Assembly (NCBI RefSeq): GCF_032144095.1
Contig: NZ_JAVSNJ010000018.1
Location: forward strand, 1 to 52,791
Direction of reading: 5' to 3'
Length of the DNA stretch: 52,791 nt
DNA from: Sphaerochaeta sp032144095
GTDB lineage: Bacteria; Spirochaetota; Spirochaetia; Sphaerochaetales; Sphaerochaetaceae
Made by a program: the position numbers and the translations under genes. Shown here piece by piece: positions 32,040 through 41,676 of the stretch (position 1 is its first letter; every line of letters begins with the position of its first letter). Under the pieces are notes generated by a model. It saw nothing but the letters and a program-made list of their open reading frames with translations. It did not search any database and had not been told where the DNA came from.

Positions 32040-32188
32040 TGTTCCTTTGGAGTGAAGGCCGGCTACTCGCCCTATTTCCTGTATCTCCAAGCAAAGACCC
32101 TATCCCCATGACTGTACAGAAATGCTATTCTGACCAAGCAGGGTAGGACGTAGTATACCATTAACTAGCTATGTGGAGGTTGTGGCAC

Positions 32189-33160
32189 ATGAGGCAAAAA
32201 GGCATTAGTTACGCAAAATACGGATATATATTTTCCCTACCTTTTGTGCTTACGTTTCTTGTTTTTTCCTTGTATCCCCTGCTCTATACCGTTCTGATTG
32301 GGTTTACCGACATGAGAGGGCTGCTGAAGACCTCCATCCACATCCTTGACAACCCACTGCAGAATTTTATCCTTATACTGAATAATCCTACCTTCAGGAA
32401 ATCGCTTTCCAACACGTTTCTGATATGGGGTATGAATTTCATCCCTCAGATTAGCCTGGCCTTGCTGCTAACCGCCTGGTTTACCAACAGCAGCATCCAC
32501 GTCAAGGGGCAGGGCATGTTCAAGATCTTGATCTACATGCCGAACATCATCACTGCAGCTTCCATTGCAATCCTGTTCTACAGCTTGTTCGGGTATCCCA
32601 AGGGGCCGATAAACGACCTGCTGATGAGGTTCGGTTTTACCTCAGCTCCCCAGAACTTCCATCTGCAGAAATGGACAGCCCGTGGTGTTGTTGCCTTCAT
32701 CCAGTTCTGGATGTGGTATGGCAATACCATGATAGTCCTCATTGCAGGGGTGCTTGGCATCAACCCGACCCTCTTTGAGGCTGCAGAAATTGATGGAGCC
32801 AATGCAACGCAGATCTTTTTCCGCATCACCCTTCCCAGGCTGAAGACCATCATTCTCTATACCTTGGTGACCAGCATGATCGGGGGCCTGCAGATGTTCG
32901 ACATCCCAAGGCTCTTCCTCCTGGGAGGACCCGACAACTCCACCCTAACGGCCAGTGTGTTCATCTATAACCAGGCCTTTAGCGGCAGCTATCTCTACAA
33001 CCGTGCTGCAGCGGCCAGCCTCATCATGTTCCTTATCATCGTAGTTCTTTCATCCATTCTCTTTTTCCTCTTGAGGGACATGGATGCCGTCCAGCTGAAG
33101 AGAGAGACCCGTGCCCTTAAAAAAGCAAGCAAGGCCACACACAAGGGGGCGATCCTATGA
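32189..33160 (+). CDS. Carbohydrate ABC transporter permease 1 (MalF-like)
   Basis: ATG 32189 is chosen for its GGAGG nine bases upstream. The 323-residue product has six membrane helices, the first being YIFSLPFVLTFLVFSLYPLLYTVLIGF. It also has the EAA coupling loop, EAAEIDGANATQIFFRITLPRL, typical of binding-protein-dependent permeases. It pairs with the next gene product to form a heterodimeric channel. Its TGA overlaps the ATG of that gene (ATGA). Confidence 0.95.
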   Translation: MRQKGISYAKYGYIFSLPFVLTFLVFSLYPLLYTVLIGFTDMRGLLKTSIHILDNPLQNFILILNNPTFRKSLSNTFLIWGMNFIPQISLALLLTAWFTNSSIHVKGQGMFKILIYMPNIITAASIAILFYSLFGYPKGPINDLLMRFGFTSAPQNFHLQKWTARGVVAFIQFWMWYGNTMIVLIAGVLGINPTLFEAAEIDGANATQIFFRITLPRLKTIILYTLVTSMIGGLQMFDIPRLFLLGGPDNSTLTASVFIYNQAFSGSYLYNRAAAASLIMFLIIVVLSSILFFLLRDMDAVQLKRETRALKKASKATHKGAIL

Positions 33161-34005
33161 GCAAGAGCCTGAAGGCTTCACGTACCCTGTCCAAGACAGT
33201 CATCTATGCTGTCTGTATCTTCCTTTCCCTGCTCAGCGTGTTTCCCTTCTGGGTCATGTTCATGAATGCGACCAGGGGAACCTTTGAGATTCAGCAGAAC
33301 TCGGTCGGTCTTTTCCCTTCCAAGTATCTGCTCAGCAATTTGAAGATTCTCTCCAACAAAAGCTTCAATGCCACCACAGGCTTCTTCAATTCAATGATAA
33401 TCTCTTCCGGGGCTACGCTGTGTGCTGTCTATTTCTCCTCCCTGACAGCCTATGCCCTGGTCGCCTACAGCTGGAAGATGCGCCAGCCTTTCTTTACCTT
33501 CATCATGGCGGTCCTGATGATACCGGCCCAGGTTTCCAGCATCGGCTTCTACAAGTTCATGTACCAGATTAACCTGACCAATAATTTCCTCCCCCTCATC
33601 TTGCCGGCCATAGCTTCCCCGGCGATGGTATTTTTCATGAGGCAATACCTTATGGGCAACCTTTCGCTTGATATCATCAACTCTGCAAGGATAGATGGGG
33701 CAGGGGAACTGTACACCTTCAATACCATCATCCTTCCCATCATGAAGCCGGCGGTTGCGACCCAGGCCATATTCACCTTTGTCCTGAGCTGGAACAACCT
33801 GTTCCTCCCCTTGATCTTGCTGACCGACAGTGACAAGTACACGATGCCCATCATGGTGAGTTTGCTCAGGGGCGATATCTACAAGACCGAATATGGGTCG
33901 GTCTACCTTGGGCTTACCCTCACGGTGCTGCCTTTGTTCGTCATATATTTCATGCTTTCTAAATATATAATTGCCGGGGTCTCCCTTGGGGCCATCAAAG
34001 AATAG
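33157..34005 (+). CDS. Carbohydrate ABC transporter permease 2 (MalG-like)
   Basis: This 282-residue permease has six helices and starts on the ATGA overlap with permease 1. The cytoplasmic EAA-like loop reads DIINSARIDGAGELYTFNTIILPIMKPA, where the first position differs from the common EAA. The N-terminus (TVIYAVCIFLSLLSVFPFWVMFMNATR) and the ending YFMLSKYIIAGVSLGAIKE are typical of MalG/CUT1 permeases (GAVKG-type end). It completes the importer except for the ATPase, which is not encoded in the operon. Confidence 0.95.
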   Translation: MSKSLKASRTLSKTVIYAVCIFLSLLSVFPFWVMFMNATRGTFEIQQNSVGLFPSKYLLSNLKILSNKSFNATTGFFNSMIISSGATLCAVYFSSLTAYALVAYSWKMRQPFFTFIMAVLMIPAQVSSIGFYKFMYQINLTNNFLPLILPAIASPAMVFFMRQYLMGNLSLDIINSARIDGAGELYTFNTIILPIMKPAVATQAIFTFVLSWNNLFLPLILLTDSDKYTMPIMVSLLRGDIYKTEYGSVYLGLTLTVLPLFVIYFMLSKYIIAGVSLGAIKE

Positions 34006-34123
34006 GACGTGTAGCTACAGATGTACCTTCAGAGAGCTAGCCGAAGGTAGGGATGCTGAGATCTTGTATTTGGTCCTGAAGTTTGGGGAAAAATACAGTT
34101 ACATAGGGAAAGGAGTTGTTTCT

Positions 34124-36469
34124 ATGCAGGAACAGGCTTTGAAACTTGTCAGGAAGATGACTTTGGAAGAGAAGGCGGCCCAGCTTTGCTCTGCCTGGCT
34201 GGAAATAGAGGAGGATGGTAGCTTCACCGTCAAAGAGACAGCCTTCACTGACGAGCGACCCAAACTTGATCGGCAGACGGTCCTTGGCTTGGGACTTGGG
34301 CAGATAACCCGTCCTTTCGGGACAAGGGCGATGGATCCCCGCTCAGTGGCAAAGGGTGTCAACCAGATCCAAAGCTATCTGGTCAACAACACCCGCCTTG
34401 GCATACCCGCCATGCTGCACGAGGAGTGCCTGACCGGGGCGATGGTGGCAGGTGCCACCATATTCCCCTCCAGCCTCAACAGCGCCTCCACCTGGGACCC
34501 TAAGCTCATGGAGAGGGTTGCCCATGCAATCGGGAAGGAACTTACCTCCTTGGGGGTTCACCAGGGCCTGGCGCCTGTACTAGATGTTGCCAGGGATGCC
34601 CGCTGGGGCAGGACTGAGGAGACCTTTGGCGAGGACCCCTATCTGGTGGGGTGCATGGGCATTGCCTATGTGAAGGGCCTCCAGGGCAGGTGCCGCATGC
34701 CGATAGCGACCCTCAAGCACTTTATCGGGCACTCCTTCAGCGAAGGGGGGCGAAACCATGCCCCAGTCCATATGGGGCCTAGGGAGATGCACAATATCTT
34801 TGCCCTGCCCTTTGAGATGGTGGTGAAGGCGGCCAATCCTGGATCGGCCATGCCTGCCTATCATGATATCGATGGGCAACCCTGTTCCAGTTCCCGCCCC
34901 CTCATCACCGACTTACTGAGAAAGCAATGGGGTTTTGATGGCCTGGTGGTGGCTGACTATGAGGCACCTGCCCAGCTGTTCAACGACCATAAGGTCGCCC
35001 CTGACCTTGCCCATGCAGCAGCTATGGCCTTGTATGCAGGGATTGACATCGAGCTACCCAGCGGGACTGCCTACAAGAAGGGCCTGATGCAGGCTGTGCA
35101 AAAGGGATTGCTCTCGATGGCCGACCTTAATGAGGCTGTCCTGAGGGTGCTTGAGGAGAAGTTCCGCCAAGGCTTGTTCGACAACCCCTATATTGATACA
35201 GGCTCCATCATTCTCAATAGCCAGCAGAGCCATGACCTGGCCCTTGAATCCGCGACAAAATCCTTGGTCCTCCTCAAGAACGACAAGATCCTTCCGCTTT
35301 CCCCAAGTGGGACGGTGGCAGTCATTGGACCGTTGGCCGACCATCCCCATGCAATGTACAACGGCTACTCCGCACCGATCCATCTGCAGGGGGCAAAGGG
35401 TGATGCTTCAACCATTCCGGCGAAGGCCAAGACAATTAGGGTCGCGATCGAGGAAGCCTCTTCAACAGTGAAGGTCCTCTATGAACCTGGGTGCATGCTC
35501 TATGAATCCAAGGTTGAGCAGGCTGTCTTCTTCCCCGGCGATGTTCCCCAATCTGACGGAGCTTCAAGCCATAGGCTCAGCGAGAATACCAGTCGGATTG
35601 CGAATGCTGTCGCGGTAGCCCAGAAGGCCGATGCCGTTGTATTGGTGGTAGGAGACCTTGTAGGTCTTTTCCAGCAGGGAACGGTAGGAGAGGGCTCTGA
35701 TGTCTCCTCGCTGACACTACCGGGAGTACAGCAGCAGCTGGTCGACGCCATCCTCGATACCGGTAAGCCGGTCATCCTGGTATTGGTCAGTGGGCGCCCG
35801 TACGATATCTATAGTGCAAGCAAGAAGGCCTCTGCCATCGTTGCCGCATGGTTGCCTGGTGAGGGGGGAGGAGAGGCCATTGCCGACATACTGTTTGGCA
35901 AGGCAAATCCCAGTGGGAAGACCCCACTCTCATTCCCTCACTGTGCAGGGGCCCTCCCCTATGCGTACAACCATACCCCGAAGGCGAAAGGCCTCCCACG
36001 GCAGAAGGAGTTTGGGGCCCTGTATCCCTTTGGCCATGGCTTGAGCTACACCCAGTTCTCCTATGCTGATTGCTCGTTGGACAAGGAAACTCTCACCACA
36101 AGGGGGAGTGTCAAAGTCTCCGTCACCGTGACCAATATAGGCAGTGTTGCAGGTGATGAAATCGTGCAGTTGTATGTGCACGACAAGGTTGCCTCCATCG
36201 TGAGGCCAGTCAAGGAGCTGAAAGGGTTCGCAAGGGTCTCCTTGCAGGGCAAGGCGGCCACCAGGGTGACCTTTCTGTTGAGTGCGGAGATGCTCTCCTT
36301 TGTTGCCGATGGGCAGCACAGGATTGTGGAACCGGGAGTGTTTGAGATCATGGTCGGAAAGTCGTCGGAAGATATTGTCTGGACCGGCGAGATTACGGTG
36401 ACAGGGAAAACCCGTATCCTGGGTCAGGAGTGGAAGTTCGAAACTCCAGTTGTCATGCAAAGGCTGTAG
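34124..36469 (+). CDS. Glycoside hydrolase family 3 beta-glycosidase, cytoplasmic
   Basis: ATG 34124 follows AAAGGAG. The frame is open further upstream, but that part overlaps the permease gene and is not conserved-looking. The 781-residue product has no signal peptide. The N-terminal GH3 barrel holds APVLDVARDARWGRTEETFGEDPYL (listed by features: the RWGR..E.FGED substrate loop), KHFIGHSFSEGGRN, and the nucleophile Asp278 in GLVVADYEA. A middle alpha/beta sandwich has KPVILVLVSGRPYDI, followed by FPHCAGALPY and PFGHGLSYTQF. A C-terminal fibronectin-like domain has VTVTNIGSVAGDEIVQLYVHD. Beta-glucosidase or beta-xylosidase activity on imported oligosaccharides is likely. Confidence 0.95.
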   Translation: MQEQALKLVRKMTLEEKAAQLCSAWLEIEEDGSFTVKETAFTDERPKLDRQTVLGLGLGQITRPFGTRAMDPRSVAKGVNQIQSYLVNNTRLGIPAMLHEECLTGAMVAGATIFPSSLNSASTWDPKLMERVAHAIGKELTSLGVHQGLAPVLDVARDARWGRTEETFGEDPYLVGCMGIAYVKGLQGRCRMPIATLKHFIGHSFSEGGRNHAPVHMGPREMHNIFALPFEMVVKAANPGSAMPAYHDIDGQPCSSSRPLITDLLRKQWGFDGLVVADYEAPAQLFNDHKVAPDLAHAAAMALYAGIDIELPSGTAYKKGLMQAVQKGLLSMADLNEAVLRVLEEKFRQGLFDNPYIDTGSIILNSQQSHDLALESATKSLVLLKNDKILPLSPSGTVAVIGPLADHPHAMYNGYSAPIHLQGAKGDASTIPAKAKTIRVAIEEASSTVKVLYEPGCMLYESKVEQAVFFPGDVPQSDGASSHRLSENTSRIANAVAVAQKADAVVLVVGDLVGLFQQGTVGEGSDVSSLTLPGVQQQLVDAILDTGKPVILVLVSGRPYDIYSASKKASAIVAAWLPGEGGGEAIADILFGKANPSGKTPLSFPHCAGALPYAYNHTPKAKGLPRQKEFGALYPFGHGLSYTQFSYADCSLDKETLTTRGSVKVSVTVTNIGSVAGDEIVQLYVHDKVASIVRPVKELKGFARVSLQGKAATRVTFLLSAEMLSFVADGQHRIVEPGVFEIMVGKSSEDIVWTGEITVTGKTRILGQEWKFETPVVMQRL

Positions 36470-36485
36470 GCCTTCGTTCAGGTTT

Positions 36486-36534
36486 GCCTCCCATACTCCA
36501 ATGTTACCTCCATTGGTTTCTGGGAGGCATTTTA
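36486..36534 (+). terminator. Rho-independent terminator of the GH3 operon
   Basis: GCCTCCCA pairs with TGGGAGGC around an inner hairpin (CCAATG...CATTGG), followed by ATTTTATT. Confidence 0.83.
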
Positions 36535-36607
36535 TTGGTCAGCCAAACCTTATGGACTCTCGGTATAGCCAAGTCCTCTTGAGAAGAGTGATGGTTGCAA
36601 TCCTCTC

Positions 36608-38362
36608 TTATTTGCTCTGGTAGATCTCACTGTAATACCCGTTTTTCTCCAGCAAGGCTGCATGGGTCCCGCTTTCTACAATCTCACCCGCCTTCAGGAC
36701 AAAGATGTTGTCTGCACTTTTTATGGTATTGAGCCGATGGGCGATGATGATGCTAGTCTTTCCTCTCAGGACCTCATCGGTGGTCTTCTGTATCTTCTGC
36801 TCGGTCTGTGGGTCTATGGAGGCAGTGGCCTCATCGAGGATGAAGATGTCGGGGTTGGACAGGAAGGCCCGTGCGATGTTGATGAGTTCCACCTGTCCAT
36901 CGGAGAGTCCGCCAGAATCACTCATCAGGACGGTGTCATAGTGGTCTGCCAGGGTTCCGATGAACTCATCCACCTGTATCTGGCTACAGAGCCGCATCAC
37001 CTCTTCCCTGTCAATCTTTTCCTCCAGCGATGCATAGCTGAGGTTGGACATGATCGAGCCCTGGAAAATCCAGCTGTTCTGGGTTATCAGGCCGAAATGC
37101 CGGCGAAGTTCCCTCAGGGGATAGGAGTTGATGTCCTTGTCATCGATGAGGATCTGTCCTTCCTGTTCCTTGTAGAATCGCAGTAGGAGGCTGATGATGG
37201 TGGTCTTTCCCGATCCTGTGGCCCCTACCAGGGCGATTTTCTGATGGGGTTGTACGGTAAAGGAGATGTTTTTCAGTACTACATCTGCCTCGTTGTAGGA
37301 GAAGCTGACGTTCCTGAACTCTATCTTCCCCTGGAACCTATCCATCTTGGCAGGAATACTTGCTATGGGTTCCTCGATCTCCTGGGAGAGGATGGTGAAT
37401 ATCCGGTCACACGATGCAAAGGTCGACTGGAATGAGGCGATGATGTCCGAGCTGTCTACGATGGGGCCTGAAAATTTCTTGGAGAGCAGTATGAACGAGG
37501 AGATGGCCCCCAAGGAGAGCCGTCCGGCAATGACAAGCAGGGTCCCCACAATGCAGATGAGGGAGAAGTTCAGGTTGTTTATCAGGCTGGATGCGGGCAT
37601 CATCAGCGATGAGATTGCGCCTGCCTTGATCCCGTGTTCACAAAGCTCGCCCGAATACTTGTCAAAGTCCCTGATGTTGTCACTCTCTGTATTGTAGATG
37701 ATGGAGCTTTTTTGGGCTGTCAGAATCTCTTCCACAAAGCCTGACACAAAACCGAACATCGCCTTTCGTTTCCTATGGTACCGCCTCGCCCTGGAGGCTA
37801 TGGTCTTCGTCACAAAAATCATCAGAGGGATGGTGACGGCAAAGATGAGTGTCAGCTCAGGGCTGAGTGCGAGCATCATGGCCAACGAGCCAAAGACTGA
37901 AATGACACCTGCCAAGAGGGTGACCAGGTCGGTGGATATCGTATCGCTGACATTGTTGATATCAGAGATGACTATGCTCAGGACGTTTCCTGTGGTATGG
38001 GTATCAGTAAAGGAGATGGGCAGGTGCATCAGATGTTCATACACATCGATGCGCAAGGAGTAGGTAAGCTTTTGCCCTATCACGACAATGATCGCATTCT
38101 GTACTGCGGTAAGCAGCCAGACGATGAGGGAGATCGAGAGCATCGAATAGCCGATCTTGGCAAAGTGGGAATCAATGGGAATGGATGTTGCATTCCTGAG
38201 TATCTCGATCATATCCCCTGTCAGCAAGGGAATATAGAGGGCTAGGCCATTGGCTGCTATCACAATGGTAAGCAGCAGGGCTATGACCCCTTTCTGTTTG
38301 GCGAAATAGGAGAGAAGGAATGAGAGGGACTTCCAGCTGGATATTTTTTTGGGTGTTTTCAT
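36608..38362 (-). CDS. ABC exporter half-transporter, catalytic partner
   Basis: ATG 38362 overlaps the stop of the upstream exporter gene (ATGA), so the longer open frame is ignored. The 584-residue protein has six membrane helices (about 15-310) and an ATPase domain. Walker A is GATGSGKTT, Q-loop LITQNSW, Walker B FILDEATASID with the catalytic Glu, and the H-loop IIIAHRL has its His. The signature motif is LSDGQ instead of LSGGQ. Together with the partner this gives one normal and one degenerate ATP site, as in TM287/288 and BmrCD. It is an inner-membrane exporter of lipids, peptides or drugs. The substrate is unknown. Confidence 0.93.
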   Translation of the reverse strand: MKTPKKISSWKSLSFLLSYFAKQKGVIALLLTIVIAANGLALYIPLLTGDMIEILRNATSIPIDSHFAKIGYSMLSISLIVWLLTAVQNAIIVVIGQKLTYSLRIDVYEHLMHLPISFTDTHTTGNVLSIVISDINNVSDTISTDLVTLLAGVISVFGSLAMMLALSPELTLIFAVTIPLMIFVTKTIASRARRYHRKRKAMFGFVSGFVEEILTAQKSSIIYNTESDNIRDFDKYSGELCEHGIKAGAISSLMMPASSLINNLNFSLICIVGTLLVIAGRLSLGAISSFILLSKKFSGPIVDSSDIIASFQSTFASCDRIFTILSQEIEEPIASIPAKMDRFQGKIEFRNVSFSYNEADVVLKNISFTVQPHQKIALVGATGSGKTTIISLLLRFYKEQEGQILIDDKDINSYPLRELRRHFGLITQNSWIFQGSIMSNLSYASLEEKIDREEVMRLCSQIQVDEFIGTLADHYDTVLMSDSGGLSDGQVELINIARAFLSNPDIFILDEATASIDPQTEQKIQKTTDEVLRGKTSIIIAHRLNTIKSADNIFVLKAGEIVESGTHAALLEKNGYYSEIYQSK

Positions 38363-40077
38363 GAGTAATGCTCTTCTATGTTCTGCAATTGCCACATCGT
38401 CTGGTAGAGAGGGGAGTCCTGCAGCAGCCCTTCATGGCTGCCTTTTGCTACAAACTCTCCTTTCTGCAAAAGGAAGATGGTGTCACACTCCTTGACCGAC
38501 TGTATCTTCTGGGAGATGAAGATAAGGCTATGCTCCGGGTAGGCCTGGTGCATAGCATCCTGGAGGTTACGTTCTGTCTTGTAGTCGAGCCCTGAGGATA
38601 TGTCATCAAAGATCATGATGGTTGCCTCGGTATACAGGGTCCTGGCGATGTTGATCCTCTGCCTCTGCCCTCCAGAGAGGTTCTTGCCGTTCTGTTCCAG
38701 GATGAAGTCTACCCCTTGTTCCTTTTCGGATACAAAGCCGTGCAACTGTGCAGTGTTGATCACCTTTTTCAGTTTTTCGTCATCATTGGCGGAATGGAGG
38801 ATTATGTTTGAGCGTATCGAGGTGTTGTAGATGTTCGCCTTCTGGGGTGCTGCCGTAATGATTTTCCGTAGCGTTTCCCTTTCATAGGAGAACAGACCCT
38901 TCCCATAGAGGGATATTTCACCCCGATAGTTGGGATAGAGGCCGAGTAGCAGTGAGGTCAGCGTGCTTTTCCCCGATCCAGTATCGCCGAGAATGCCGAT
39001 CTTTTCTCCCTTTTTCAAGGAAAAGGAGATTCCCGAGAGTATGTCCCTGTTACCGGGATAGGCAAAGGAAAGGTTCTTTACGGTCAGTAGGTCTTGGGTC
39101 GTGTCCTTTGTCGTCAGGTTTCCATACTGGTAGGTATCGTTGTTTTCCAGGATGGCAAACACCCGTTCCGATGAGACATTTGCCCTGCCAAGCATGAGAA
39201 ATAGCCTGGGGATCATCTTCATGGCCAAAAGTATCATGTTGACGTACTGGATGATGGCGGTTATCTCTCCGATGGTTATTTCCCCGTTGACGATGAGCTT
39301 CCTGCTTGCAAGGATGGTGAATACCAGGGTGATGTTGGCTATGAGGGTAACCATGGGGTTGAGCACCCCATGGAATACTCCTGCCTTGATCTCGTTTTTC
39401 TGTATCTCTTTGCCTGTTTCCGAAATGCGGGAGACCTCATACCCCTCCTTGTTCAGGGTCTTGATCAACCGGATCCCGGTAAGGCCTTCACGGATGATCC
39501 GTGTCAGGGTATCGACCAGTCGCTGGATCTTCCTGAACAGGGGATTTGCCACGATGTAGATGGAGTAGCTTACCAGGGAGACCAGCACCATCCCTGCAAG
39601 GATGACAAGGGTGAGCTTCAGGCTTGTCATGCACGATAGGACCAGCCCCCCGATTATCATCAGAGGGCCTCGTACCATCGGCCTTACCATCATTTCCAGC
39701 ATCCTCTGGATGATGTCAGTATCGCCGGTAACCCTGGTCATGAGCGACTGGATGGTAAATGTATCGGCTGCCTCGAGTTTCATGAACTGTATCTTTTCGA
39801 AGCACTTCTCACGGATGAGGGCGCTGGCCCGGTTGGAGTATCGGGCTGACAGGACGTTTGCGACCATGTTGGCAAGGCCTGCCGATAGGGTCAGGGCAAT
39901 CATGACGATGAGCATTGTCCTGATGTAGCCATAGTCCTTGTCCTGCAGCCCTATGTCGATCAAGGAGCCCATCGCTCGGGGGATAAGCAACTCCAGGCAA
40001 GCACCTGATGCTTTGATGAGTACGGTAAGTACCATCAGGGAGGTAAATCTTTTGGTAAATGCAAGTACTTTATTCAT
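38359..40077 (-). CDS. ABC exporter half-transporter, degenerate-site partner
   Basis: The 572-residue half-transporter has six helices and one ATPase domain: Walker A GDTGSGKST, intact signature NLSGGQRQR, but Walker B IMIFDDISSGLD with Asp in place of the catalytic Glu, and IFISQKIQ with Gln where the switch His should be. These are the usual losses in the non-catalytic subunit of heterodimeric exporters. It is encoded first and overlaps the catalytic partner by ATGA, so equal amounts are made. Upstream (40078-40689) is a 612-bp gap in which I see no convincing gene. A short frame of 88 codons there has no ribosome site or known product. Confidence 0.93.
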   Translation of the reverse strand: MNKVLAFTKRFTSLMVLTVLIKASGACLELLIPRAMGSLIDIGLQDKDYGYIRTMLIVMIALTLSAGLANMVANVLSARYSNRASALIREKCFEKIQFMKLEAADTFTIQSLMTRVTGDTDIIQRMLEMMVRPMVRGPLMIIGGLVLSCMTSLKLTLVILAGMVLVSLVSYSIYIVANPLFRKIQRLVDTLTRIIREGLTGIRLIKTLNKEGYEVSRISETGKEIQKNEIKAGVFHGVLNPMVTLIANITLVFTILASRKLIVNGEITIGEITAIIQYVNMILLAMKMIPRLFLMLGRANVSSERVFAILENNDTYQYGNLTTKDTTQDLLTVKNLSFAYPGNRDILSGISFSLKKGEKIGILGDTGSGKSTLTSLLLGLYPNYRGEISLYGKGLFSYERETLRKIITAAPQKANIYNTSIRSNIILHSANDDEKLKKVINTAQLHGFVSEKEQGVDFILEQNGKNLSGGQRQRINIARTLYTEATIMIFDDISSGLDYKTERNLQDAMHQAYPEHSLIFISQKIQSVKECDTIFLLQKGEFVAKGSHEGLLQDSPLYQTMWQLQNIEEHYS

Positions 40078-40689
40078 GCTTTTCGGGTATCAGAAGGGAA
40101 TCTTTAGCTATGCATGATTTCCTGTCGACATCTCTCCTTTGGTTGCAACCAAATCTTTTCCAAGAAAATGGACAGAAACAAAAAAAATGGACTAGGGGAG
40201 GACTGGCTTTCACAAGACAGTACATATGAGCCCTGTTGACCGCTATTCCATCCCTTAAGGATGGCAAGGCTGAGTATAGCACAAAAGAATGGTTGCTAGA
40301 ATATATCCTATAGAAGTGGTAGATGGTGATTCTTGGGTATACAGCCAGGGCTGGTTGCTAAGGAGGAGGGTACTCTTTTGGTCCGGATTAACCATGAATT
40401 CATCCCAAGCAAAAAAATGGTTGGAATTAATGGAATGCAAGGTTGAAGAGTTACAATTTCTGTTTTACACTAAACAAACGCTTACTAACCGTGGAGAAAC
40501 GCTCTATCTGGGAGTGGTTTTCTTGCGGATTTTGGATGGTATGTTCATATGTTAGGCGGCCGATTGGACGGCTTAAGGGAGGAATCATCCTGTGATTTGC
40601 TGGATTTCTCTTCCTGGAAATTGATTTAGGACTTCTTTAAACCTTACTTGGACATACGTATTGCGTAACAAAGGTAGTGCAGGTGTTGT

Positions 40690-41676
40690 ATGTTGTATAG
40701 ACGAAAAGTTTTTCTCCATCTGGTGGCTAATTACGATGGACCCATTTCTTTAGTCACATTGCATAAGGTAATGTTTCTTTTTCAAAAGGCTTCCGACAAG
40801 AGGCATTATTCTTTTATTCCAAATAAATTTGGCTGTTATTCCCTGACTCTACATGACGATCAGGTGGCACTCATCAAAAAGAAATTCTTGATTGAAGAAA
40901 AAGGGAACTCACCGTTCGAATCCAACATTTCAATTAATAGGTCTCTGCTTGATACTGTTTCTATACCTCTCAAAAAAGAGGATTCCAGAATATTGGACAA
41001 GGTCATACTGGCTTATCAGATGAAAACAGAACAAGAACTGATTGATCTTACCTATAGGATGGAACCTATTTATGGAATCAGAAGTATGATACTTGATAGG
41101 TTCCCTCCTGATGACCCATTCCTAGTAACTGTGGCAAGCATCAAAGAAGAAATAGCTCAAACCCCAAGGGCTCTCTATACTATCGGATACGAGGGACTAT
41201 CCATAGATGGGTTCATTCAGGAACTGTTGGTAAGAAATATCACTTGCCTTGTGGATGTGAGGAAGAATGCATTCTCAATGCGACGAGAGTTTTGTAAAAA
41301 GAACTTGGAAGAAGCTTTAGGCGAAGCAGGGATCCGGTATATTTCAATGCCTGACGTAGGGATCCCATCCAACAACAGAAAAGAATTACTGCATGCAGGA
41401 AAAAAAATAGAATTGTTTGCGTGGTATCAGAAAAAAATCCTTCCAAAATGTACAACCCACTCTGATGAAATCGCAGATTTGCTTAGGGCTGAAAATGTTG
41501 TCCTCATGTGCTACGAGAAAAATCCTGCCGACTGTCATAGATCGTTATTTGCTGCATTTTGCAAAGAACAGCAACCATCAATACCTTCAATACTACATAT
41601 CAGAGGAGATAGTGGTGAAGAAAAAAATCTTGATAACCGTTCTTACCTATCCAACGCCTTCTCACAAATACATTGA
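40690..41676 (+). CDS. DUF488 protein with N-terminal SocA/Panacea-like domain
   Basis: The 328-residue product starts at ATG 40690 behind a weak AGGTG. The C-terminal half (about 160-300) is a DUF488 domain: LYTIGYEGLSIDGFIQELL, LVDVRKNAFSMRREFCKK and the hallmark CYEKNPADCHRSLF with Cys274, Cys282, His283 and Arg284. The N-terminal half is helical (ISLVTLHKVMFLFQKAS...NKFGCYSLTLHDDQVAL) and recalls the DUF4065/Panacea antitoxin fold, but weakly. DUF488 biochemistry is not established. Lysine is mostly AAA here, against AAG in neighbours, and the DNA is AT-rich, suggesting acquisition by transfer. The gene overlaps the next by 62 bases. Confidence 0.8.
   Translation: MLYRRKVFLHLVANYDGPISLVTLHKVMFLFQKASDKRHYSFIPNKFGCYSLTLHDDQVALIKKKFLIEEKGNSPFESNISINRSLLDTVSIPLKKEDSRILDKVILAYQMKTEQELIDLTYRMEPIYGIRSMILDRFPPDDPFLVTVASIKEEIAQTPRALYTIGYEGLSIDGFIQELLVRNITCLVDVRKNAFSMRREFCKKNLEEALGEAGIRYISMPDVGIPSNNRKELLHAGKKIELFAWYQKKILPKCTTHSDEIADLLRAENVVLMCYEKNPADCHRSLFAAFCKEQQPSIPSILHIRGDSGEEKNLDNRSYLSNAFSQIH

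Noticed and set aside
40289..40555. Gene of 88 codons upstream of the DUF488 gene
   Set aside because: No ribosome site and no recognisable product.
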